Shown piece by piece: positions 1-6,153 of a DNA stretch of 8,061 bases. Source of the DNA: JBGSST01 sp041736915. GTDB lineage: Bacteria; Bdellovibrionota; FAC87; UBA2466. The stretch is from positions 1 through 8,061 of the forward strand of contig JBGSST010000381.1 of NCBI GenBank assembly GCA_041736915.1, in the 5' to 3' direction. The position numbers were made by a program, and so were the translations under genes. The notes beneath the pieces were generated by a model that worked only from the letters and a program-made list of their open reading frames with translations, did no database searches and was not told the origin of the DNA. Position 1 is the stretch's first letter. Each line of letters starts with the position of its first letter.

Positions 1-2705
1 TCTTCCATCATCTCCGCCATGGTCGCCTCGCGGCCCACTACGTGGCAGCTTGCGCACGCCAGCTTGTTGAACAACGCTTTCGCCGCCGTTAAGTCCGACG
101 CACTCATGTTCACGCGGGTCACCGGCTGAACAGGCAGCTCGGCCTTTCCATCCACCGCCCAGTAAGTGAGTAGCTTGTTCCACTCCTCGTGCGGAAGATT
201 GAACGAAGGCATACGCACCTTCAGTTTCGTCCGTAGCTTGTGCTGATCCGGAGCCTTCAAGAACTCGTAGATCCAGTTGGTGTACACACGGCCGCCTTCG
301 GTCACTAAAGGCGGGGGCCCCAGTGAGGTATCTTCTTCGTAGTACTTCAGAATGCGACCTTCGTTGTCGTACTTCGTGGCCTGATGATCCCCGGCTTTCG
401 GGTGATCGTCGGGCATCGGCTGGTAAAGCTGCTCGACCGTATGACAGCCCTGGCAGTTATACTTATGCACGACGCGCAGGCCCTGCTCGATGGCATGCCA
501 CTTCGCGCTCATCTCCATCGCGGCGGGCGGGGCGATTTTCTGCGAGGTCATGCCCATCAAACCAAGCACGAGGCTTTCCTTGTGCTTTTCCTCGAAGCCG
601 AAGTTCGGCATGCGAAGCAGGTCGAGATAGTCCTTCACGAACCCTTTATCGAACTGGCGCGTATTGGTGAGCTTGGCTTTGAACCAACCATAGTTCGCAT
701 GCTTGATCTGATGCTGCATGCCGAAATCGAACTTGTTCAATGGCTTGCTACCCACTTCCGTCAGCTCAGGGCCAATGCCGGCCAAGGTTTCCATTCCCTT
801 GATATTGTGACAGCCGAAGCAGCCATACCGCATCACCGCGTTCTTACCCAAGGCGTGGGTCACTTCGTGCGGCTGCAACTTGGCAATCTCGGCATCGACC
901 TTTTCCCGAGTTACCGGGGCCAGTTTCGGATCGCGCTCTAGGTATAGCTTGAGCACGTTCTTCTGCATCTCGAGGTCGGCCTGTGGAACAACCTGCTCCT
1001 CGAACTCCGGATTGCGGTGGTTCATCAGATAAGCCGCGATGTCGGAAGCTTCCGAATCGGTCAGACGCAGGCTCGGCATCACGGTCTCGGCCCAATAATG
1101 CTTGGGATTTTTGAGCCACTGGATGAGCCAGTCCTTCGACACTTTACTGCCCACGGTAGAGAGGTCGGGGGCCATGCCAAAACGATCGTACTTGCGATCG
1201 ACGCCGTCGATCTGATGGCAACCCAAACAGCCGATGCTCGAGAATAGCTCTTTTCCTCGTTCGGCATTGCCGAGGCTGCCGTGGGAGCCCGGCGAATAGT
1301 CGTCGGAGTTCTTCACGATAAAGTCGGAAATCGCCTGCATCTCGGCTTCTTGGTAGGCTGCGAACTGCGGATTGTCCTTCGTGTTGTCCTGAAGGAAAGA
1401 CGCCGGCATGCGGGCGTGCTGATTGAAGCCACGGGGATTTTTGATCCACTTGTAGACCCAATCACGCGTAACTTTGCCCTTCACCCTTTGCAGCGAGGGG
1501 GCGGGCTTACGCATGTGTTCCCAGCCCTGAATCTTGTGACAACCGTAGCAACCGGCGGCCTTAATCATCTGCACGGAAGCGTTCAACTTCTGCGCCTTCG
1601 GCACGTACTCGGTGCCCCGATGGCAAACGCGGCATTTACCTTCGGTGTACTGCAGCGGCACCATCTTCTCGATCACGTGGTGCATCTCGTGCCAGTGGTG
1701 CTTCTTCTTCCACTCTTTCTCCTGCTCGTCATTCTGCGGAGTGTGGGCGGAACGCGTGAAATGCGTAGCCATGCCCCGGCCGTCATGACAAACGGTGCAG
1801 CCAACTTTGTCGATGGGATGCGGCGACTTGGCGCCCAACATCACGTCGAGATTTGGATGGGTCTTGAAAGGATGCGGCTCGTTCTCATAGCCAGGCTGGT
1901 CGATGGACATGTGGCAGGTCGTGCAACGATCCACCTTTTGAACCTGCGCGAAAAACACGTCGTCACGGATATCGGGCAACACAATCTGCTGGAGCTTCAG
2001 CGTGGGCGCGGCAATGTCCACCATCGGCGCGCTACGGAGCAGGCGCTCTACGTTCAGCTCGCTAGCGGCCTGGCCGGCCTTCAAAATATCGAGTTTGGAC
2101 GTGAGGATCTTGGACTCTTTGTCCAAAGCTTTGCGATCGGCCGACAAAGCCGCAATCTCGGCTTCCTTCGCTTCTTTCGCCCCGGCCGCCGCATTCGCGG
2201 TATTTTTCAGATCAGTAACTTTGGCCCAAAACTGAGCGAGACTCTCGCGCGCTTTGACTTCCTTGGGTCCGAGGTCGCCTTTGCCCTCGGCCTGGTAATG
2301 GCCCCACTTGGCTTCGTATTCGTACTTACGGACGTCGTAGACCGCTTTTTCGGTCTGGTACTTGGTCATCGTATTTTTAGCTTTAGTCGTCAGCTGAACC
2401 AGCTCTTTTTCGAGCCGTTGCTCGTCGGCCTCTTGGCTCTTCAACTTAGCGTCAGCCGCGGCGATCTTGTCGTTGATCTCTTTGAGCTTCGCCTCGTCCA
2501 CACCCGTCTTGGCTTCGGCAATCCAAGCGTCGTACTTTTTCTGCTGCAGGCGGAAGAACTCTAGCTGATAGCCCTTCCAGTCACGGCCGAAGTCGTCGAG
2601 CACCATCCAAAGGGTGAAGACCATCAGGGCGATGCTGGAAATAGCGAACGCCTTGATGAGGGAGTTGGGCCGATAAAAACGATCTTCGTTCGGGTTGTTG
2701 GCCAT
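1..2705 (-). CDS. Membrane-anchored octahaem (or larger) c-type cytochrome of the bc complex, 3' end outside window
   Basis: I translated this frame from the ATG at 2705 to the window edge: 901 codons with no stop. Residues 19-36 form one hydrophobic helix without a clear cleavage site, so it is probably an uncleaved anchor. Residues about 45-245 are rich in Lys, Glu, Gln and Ala and look like a long coiled coil. Eight CXXCH haem motifs follow: CTTCH 261, CTVCH 303, CRVCH 358, CYGCH 386, CLGCH 493, CFGCH 629, CQGCH 751 and CASCH 884. The first three sit in a His-rich stretch (for example HHWHEMHH at 336-343), which suggests bis-His ligation. The later ones look like class I cytochrome c units, with Met-Pro candidate ligands at M433, M543, M699 and M832. 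It is the last gene visible in the Rieske/cytochrome b operon, 8 bases after its neighbour, with only a weak AGAG ribosome site. No separate cytochrome c1 is present, so it probably takes electrons from the Rieske cluster on the outer face of the membrane. The role is inferred from context; the haem motifs are seen directly. Confidence 0.93.
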   Translation of the reverse strand, partial: MANNPNEDRFYRPNSLIKAFAISSIALMVFTLWMVLDDFGRDWKGYQLEFFRLQQKKYDAWIAEAKTGVDEAKLKEINDKIAAADAKLKSQEADEQRLEKELVQLTTKAKNTMTKYQTEKAVYDVRKYEYEAKWGHYQAEGKGDLGPKEVKARESLAQFWAKVTDLKNTANAAAGAKEAKEAEIAALSADRKALDKESKILTSKLDILKAGQAASELNVERLLRSAPMVDIAAPTLKLQQIVLPDIRDDVFFAQVQKVDRCTTCHMSIDQPGYENEPHPFKTHPNLDVMLGAKSPHPIDKVGCTVCHDGRGMATHFTRSAHTPQNDEQEKEWKKKHHWHEMHHVIEKMVPLQYTEGKCRVCHRGTEYVPKAQKLNASVQMIKAAGCYGCHKIQGWEHMRKPAPSLQRVKGKVTRDWVYKWIKNPRGFNQHARMPASFLQDNTKDNPQFAAYQEAEMQAISDFIVKNSDDYSPGSHGSLGNAERGKELFSSIGCLGCHQIDGVDRKYDRFGMAPDLSTVGSKVSKDWLIQWLKNPKHYWAETVMPSLRLTDSEASDIAAYLMNHRNPEFEEQVVPQADLEMQKNVLKLYLERDPKLAPVTREKVDAEIAKLQPHEVTHALGKNAVMRYGCFGCHNIKGMETLAGIGPELTEVGSKPLNKFDFGMQHQIKHANYGWFKAKLTNTRQFDKGFVKDYLDLLRMPNFGFEEKHKESLVLGLMGMTSQKIAPPAAMEMSAKWHAIEQGLRVVHKYNCQGCHTVEQLYQPMPDDHPKAGDHQATKYDNEGRILKYYEEDTSLGPPPLVTEGGRVYTNWIYEFLKAPDQHKLRTKLKVRMPSFNLPHEEWNKLLTYWAVDGKAELPVQPVTRVNMSASDLTAAKALFNKLACASCHVVGREATMAEMME

Positions 2706-2713
2706 AGTTATCT

Positions 2714-3814
2714 CTAAATATTAAAGAACCATTCCGGAATCGCGACGATGTACTTCAAGTTGATCGTCCAACGCAGCACCATTTTGATGGGCAGCGACGC
2801 CATGCTGAGCATCAAGAACGCCAGGATCAAAAAGCGGGGCTTGCCCATTTTTTCAGCCATGTCTTTCATGATTTTCTTCTCGAGCGCCCACACGCCAACC
2901 ACGAAGTAGGCGATGACGGCGATGATGCCGAAGATTTCACGCAACAAGATGTTGTCCGGCAGTTTTCCCCCATTAAGGCCAAACTCGCGGAAGACATACT
3001 CCGACATGTTTACGTTGTTCAGCACTTCAAGCTTGTGAAGATCCCATACCTCGTAAGGGCCGAAGAAGTTCCAGTTCGGACCACGCAGGAAGGTGCCGTA
3101 AACGATGAGCAGCGACCACAAGATGAGGAAGCCGAACAAAAACGTGGTGATGGCGAACTTACGCTGTTTAAAGGTGTAGTACCCATTCCCCTTGGGGTTG
3201 ATATCGATGAACGGAAGCAAAATCAGTCCGACCAGAATCAAAGTGGGAAACACCACGCCGGCAAGCCAGGGGTCGAAGTACACGAGCATTTCCTGAAGCC
3301 CTAGAAAGTACCATGGCGCTTTCGAGGGGTTCGGCGTTTCCACCGGGTTGGCGGGCTCTTCGAGCGGCGCCTTTAGAACGATCGACCACAGCAGCAACCC
3401 CGCAAAGACCAGGATCGAGCAGATGAACTCCGAGAAGACGAGGTCTGGCCAAGTGAATACCAGCTCTTTCGCTTCCTTTTTATTCACTGGATCTTTACCT
3501 TCATCGTCCAACTTGTCGTTCTGCGTACCGATATGCATCGGCAACCAGGTGAAGAAGACGAGCAGAAAGAGCATGCCGATGATCGGCACGTTGTCCGGCT
3601 TGGCCACTACGGAGCGAAACGTTTCGTTGAGCATCGACAGCGCGATGAACGCCGCCAAGCCTCCGAGCATGAGGTACAGGGTACTTTTCTTCGCAAACCA
3701 GTCCAACCACTTGAAGAGGACGAGGAAGAAAAGAACGCACGAGATCGTGAATAGCAGTCCGGGCGAACTGATGTAGTTGATGGAGCCCGTTATGAGATTG
3801 CCGAGTGTTGCCAT
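2714..3814 (-). CDS. Cytochrome b C-terminal half / enlarged b6f subunit IV-like protein
   Basis: This 366-residue membrane protein supplies the C-terminal half of a split cytochrome b, which forms much of the quinol oxidation (Qo) site. The core at about 119-250 resembles subunit IV of b6f: WPDLVFSEF, then EEPANPVETP, then APWYFLGLQEML at 166-177, then PFIDINP at 201-207. The position of the family's PEWY motif reads APWY here, so the glutamate is missing. Plant subunit IV is about 160 residues with three membrane helices. This protein has about 115 extra N-terminal residues with about three likely helices (18-37, 45-62, 76-93), and about 110 extra C-terminal residues with two more (292-310, 326-344). 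There is no haem-binding CXXCH and no b-haem His pair, as expected for this half. AGGGAA at 3820-3825 lies 5 bases before the ATG and overlaps the stop of the preceding cytochrome b gene, so the two are probably translated together. The family is clear; the role of the extra helices is unknown. Confidence 0.93.
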   Translation of the reverse strand: MATLGNLITGSINYISSPGLLFTISCVLFFLVLFKWLDWFAKKSTLYLMLGGLAAFIALSMLNETFRSVVAKPDNVPIIGMLFLLVFFTWLPMHIGTQNDKLDDEGKDPVNKKEAKELVFTWPDLVFSEFICSILVFAGLLLWSIVLKAPLEEPANPVETPNPSKAPWYFLGLQEMLVYFDPWLAGVVFPTLILVGLILLPFIDINPKGNGYYTFKQRKFAITTFLFGFLILWSLLIVYGTFLRGPNWNFFGPYEVWDLHKLEVLNNVNMSEYVFREFGLNGGKLPDNILLREIFGIIAVIAYFVVGVWALEKKIMKDMAEKMGKPRFLILAFLMLSMASLPIKMVLRWTINLKYIVAIPEWFFNI

Positions 3815-3823
3815 TGCTGTTCC

Positions 3824-4606
3824 CTATAGAGGACCGGAGATGCCCCCGTCCTTTCTGACTCGCCAAAAGTGGGCCGCCATCAGGAAACTGGCGACAATCG
3901 GAATAAAAATACAGTGCAGCACGTAGAACCGAAGCAACGTTGCCTCACCCACGATACGCCCCGCCAGCAAGGCGAAACGAACGTCGGAGCCCGCGTGCAC
4001 CACATCGAAGCCCATCAAGCTATTCACGAGCGCGGCGCCCGGACCTTCGCTACCCAAGAAAGGGGTCGCGCGGCCCATGTTCGAGCCTACCGTGATCGCC
4101 CAAATCGCCAGCTGATCCCAAGGTAGTAGGTAACCGGTAAACGACAGCAACATGGTCAGCACCAGCAGGATGACGCCGATACCCCAGTTGAATTCACGCG
4201 GCGGTTTGTAGGAGCCGGTGAGGAACACGCGGAACATGTGCAGCCACACGGAGATCACCATGGCGTGGGCGCCCCAGCGGTGTACTTCGCGCATGATGCC
4301 GATGGGCACATGCTCGCGCAGCGCGATGATGTCGGCGTAAGCGAACTCGGCCGTCGGCCGGTAATAGAACATCAAGAGGATGCCGGTCACCGTTTCCACC
4401 ATGAAGAGGAAAAAGGTGATGCCGCCCATGCACCACGTGAAGCTCATCCGGACACCGGACTTCTTCATGCGGATGGGGTGCAGATGCAAAAATACGTTCA
4501 TCAGAACGATGAGCACCCGGTTTTTCGGATTCGTCGGGGGGCCGTGGCGGAAGATAGACTTCCAGGCCTGTGACTCGCGAATCGTGCTGATAATTCCCTT
4601 CGCCAT
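3824..4606 (-). CDS. qcrB: Cytochrome b, N-terminal b6-type subunit of a bc/b6f-like complex
   Basis: This 260-residue integral membrane protein carries the two b haems that move electrons across the membrane during quinol oxidation. Its length and sequence match cytochrome b6 rather than full-length mitochondrial cytochrome b. The haem ligands are visible as H109 and H123 (HRWGAHAMVISVWLH, 13 residues between) and H231 and H246 (14 residues between, the b6-type spacing). The b6 signatures TGYLLPWDQ (157-165) and C-terminal GISGPL (255-260) are present. C59, in SFTWCMGGIT, lines up with the b6 cysteine that binds the extra haem c(n). An AAGAGGT ribosome site at 4615-4621 sits 8 bases before the ATG. 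The gene lies 31 bases after the Rieske gene and 9 before the subunit IV-like gene. The symbol follows the split qcrABC naming of Bacillus; petB would be equally fair. The family assignment is very safe. Confidence 0.96.
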   Translation of the reverse strand: MAKGIISTIRESQAWKSIFRHGPPTNPKNRVLIVLMNVFLHLHPIRMKKSGVRMSFTWCMGGITFFLFMVETVTGILLMFYYRPTAEFAYADIIALREHVPIGIMREVHRWGAHAMVISVWLHMFRVFLTGSYKPPREFNWGIGVILLVLTMLLSFTGYLLPWDQLAIWAITVGSNMGRATPFLGSEGPGAALVNSLMGFDVVHAGSDVRFALLAGRIVGEATLLRFYVLHCIFIPIVASFLMAAHFWRVRKDGGISGPL

Positions 4607-4637
4607 TTATCGGTACCTCTTAAAGAGTAGTGGGGGC

Positions 4638-5159
4638 TTAAGCCAGCTCCAGGAAGGAGGCGGGGTCATTCCATTGCCCCTTCTCGAACTGATACCTGGC
4701 CGTCTTGTCCACGTAGACCTGTCCGTCCTCGGATAGCCTCACTTTATAACGTTCTAGCGGGCGCGGAGCCGGCCCTTCGAAATTGATGCCGGTCGAGTAA
4801 AAACCCGAGCCGTGGCAAGGACACTTGAACTTACCTTCGGCGGATTGCCAGTTCGGGGTGCAGCCTAAGTGGGTGCAGACGGTAGACAGAACATAAAGAC
4901 CGCGCTCATTGCGCACGATCCACACGCCATATTTTTTCTTGAAACGCTCGTCGACTTTGTCGATTTCGTACTCGGCCGGGAACCCGGCTTTGAACTGCTG
5001 CGGCGGTTCGAAAGTGATGTTGGGGAAAAACAAACGCCCGATGGCGGTTACGCCGGCACCCGCGGCGGCGATGAAACCGGCCCAGCCAATGGCTAGCCAG
5101 CTGATGAATGTGCGGCGAGAAATCGCCTCGGGTACTTCAGGAAAAGGTGGTTTCGGCAT
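4638..5159 (-). CDS. qcrA: Rieske [2Fe-2S] iron-sulfur subunit of the bc complex, Tat-exported
   Basis: This 173-residue protein takes the first electron from quinol and passes it to the haem-c subunit. The cluster-binding boxes are complete: CTHLGC at 95-100 and CPCHGSGF at 113-120. That gives cluster ligands C95, H97, C113 and H116, and the stabilising disulfide C100-C115. The N-terminus carries a twin-arginine signal, SRRTFISWLAIGWAGF at 14-29, whose hydrophobic part extends to about 40 and normally stays as the membrane anchor, with the folded domain exported by Tat. F120 occupies the position of the Tyr that raises the cluster potential in mitochondrial Rieske proteins, which suggests a lower potential. 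AGAGGC at 5167-5172 lies 7 bases before the ATG. It is the first gene of the operon, about 50 bases downstream of a good promoter. The symbol follows Bacillus qcrA; petA or petC are used for the same protein elsewhere. Confidence 0.97.
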   Translation of the reverse strand: MPKPPFPEVPEAISRRTFISWLAIGWAGFIAAAGAGVTAIGRLFFPNITFEPPQQFKAGFPAEYEIDKVDERFKKKYGVWIVRNERGLYVLSTVCTHLGCTPNWQSAEGKFKCPCHGSGFYSTGINFEGPAPRPLERYKVRLSEDGQVYVDKTARYQFEKGQWNDPASFLELA

Positions 5160-5209
5160 CGTGCTTGCCTCTACGGTTCTTTAGCTCACAGGTTTTGAAA
5201 TTCGCCAAT

Positions 5210-5238
5210 GTTATCGTTGCTTAGGGTCTCAGTGTCAA
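5210..5238 (-). promoter_or_regulatory. Sigma70-type promoter of the Rieske/cytochrome b/cytochrome c operon
   Basis: On the minus strand a perfect TTGACA (-35, plus-strand 5233-5238) is followed after exactly 17 bases by GATAAC (-10, 5210-5215), which matches the consensus at four of six positions. Transcription would start near 5203 and leave a leader of about 44 bases before the Rieske ATG. It sits inside the short region shared with the divergent ATPase gene. No equally good promoter was found on the plus strand there. The boxes are seen in the sequence; promoter activity is inferred. Confidence 0.6.
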
Positions 5239-5256
5239 CTTTTCACACGGGCCGGT

Positions 5257-6153
5257 ATGAGCTATCGTCCCCCGATGGCATTGAGCTCCCCCACCTTGGC
5301 CCCCTCCTATATAGAAGACTGTCTGAAGCGGCGGGTGATCTTCTTTACCGGCAAGGGCGGCGTGGGGAAGTCTTCCTTGGCCTGGGCCACCGCCCTGGCC
5401 TGCCAAAAGGCGGGCGCCAAGGTTCGTTTGGCCAGCTGGGCGCCGTTTTCTGAAGCCGCCCCGCCGGACTGGGTGACGGCCCGCATCCCTTGGGAAAAGT
5501 TGGAGACGCTGACCTGTTTCAAGGAATACATCCTGCGCCACTTCAAGGTCGAGCCCCTGTACGGGCTGGTTTTCGAAAATAAGATCTTCCGGTCGTTCGT
5601 GCTGGCCGCCCCGGGGCTCGCCGAAACGGTGGTGGCGGGAAAGATTTGGGACATGGTCGACAACCGCGAGCAGGACCTCTTGATCGTGGACCTACCCGCC
5701 TCGGGCCACGCCGTTTCCTTCTTCCAGTCGACCCTGGGCGTGCAAAAGATCTTCCCGATAGGGTTCGTGCACGAAAAGACGACCCAGATTCTGGAGATGT
5801 GGAAGTCCGACGACTGCCGTATCGACCTCGTGTCGTTACCCGAAGAGATGCCGGTGACCGAGAGTCTGGAGCTAAAGGCCCAGCTTGAAGAGGTGATCCG
5901 GCGCGAGCTGGGATTTTTCGTCATGAACCGCTGTCTGCCCGAGTTCGATTTGAGCCAGCCGAGCGACATCACGCCCGAGCTGGCTTCGGAACGTGAGCGC
6001 TACAACTACCGCAAGGAAGAGGAGGCGCGGCTCGTGGAGGCCGCCCGCCAGTCGGAGCTACCGGTGGTGGTGATTCCGCGTTTTGCGGAGCCCTCGTTGC
6101 AAATTTTGATCGAGCAGATCCAGGCCCACCTCACCAAGGGGGAGTCCAAGTGA
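5257..6153 (+). CDS. ArsA/Get3-family ATPase, first of a pair, with altered switch I
   Basis: This soluble 298-residue P-loop ATPase belongs to the ArsA/Get3 branch of the SIMIBI (MinD-like) NTPases, which act as dimers. A full deviant Walker A motif, GKGGVGKS, is at 32-39, with signature lysine K33 and P-loop lysine K38. Switch II/Walker B reads LLIVDLPASGHAVSFF (141-156), close to the family's DxPATGH. A typical LVSLPEEMPVTESLE segment (191-205) and an MNRC segment (223-226) match the nucleotide-base region. The family's switch I motif TDPA, whose Asp positions the attacking water, is not visible; the corresponding place reads LASWAPFS (58-65). The start at 5257 is the first good ATG, but no clear ribosome site precedes it, so a nearby downstream start is possible. 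It overlaps the next ATPase gene by 4 bases, so the products probably work together. No arsenic genes are nearby, so arsenite export is unlikely; a targeting or chaperone-like role is a guess. Confidence 0.88.
   Translation: MSYRPPMALSSPTLAPSYIEDCLKRRVIFFTGKGGVGKSSLAWATALACQKAGAKVRLASWAPFSEAAPPDWVTARIPWEKLETLTCFKEYILRHFKVEPLYGLVFENKIFRSFVLAAPGLAETVVAGKIWDMVDNREQDLLIVDLPASGHAVSFFQSTLGVQKIFPIGFVHEKTTQILEMWKSDDCRIDLVSLPEEMPVTESLELKAQLEEVIRRELGFFVMNRCLPEFDLSQPSDITPELASERERYNYRKEEEARLVEAARQSELPVVVIPRFAEPSLQILIEQIQAHLTKGESK
6138..6144 (+). promoter_or_regulatory. Ribosome binding site deciding the GTG start of the second ATPase
   Basis: A GGGGGAG run lies 5 bases before the GTG at 6150, inside the end of the previous gene. 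It supports this GTG start over the later ATG near 6201, which would fall at the edge of the P-loop strand and remove conserved sequence. Confidence 0.65.

Noticed and set aside
384..941. A 185-codon plus-strand frame, with smaller ones near 323-670 and 1017-1247
   Set aside because: All are antisense to the haem domains of the cytochrome and show no family features.
1281..2564. A 427-codon open frame on the plus strand opposite the cytochrome c gene
   Set aside because: It lies antisense to a continuous frame with eight CXXCH motifs and a coherent protein. Its product has no recognisable motif; it is open because of the codon bias of the opposite strand.
5206..5219. Imperfect palindrome CAATG-TTAT-CGTTG over the -10 box of the bc operon promoter, considered as an operator
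   Set aside because: The arms are only 5 bases with one mismatch, which is expected by chance, and it matches no regulator site I know.
5195..5222. TTGAAA at 5195-5200 as a -35 box for the first ATPase gene
   Set aside because: No acceptable -10 box lies 16-18 bases downstream.
5307..5972. A 221-codon minus-strand frame across the first ATPase gene
   Set aside because: It is antisense to a clear P-loop ATPase, and its product is Ser/Arg-rich without motifs.
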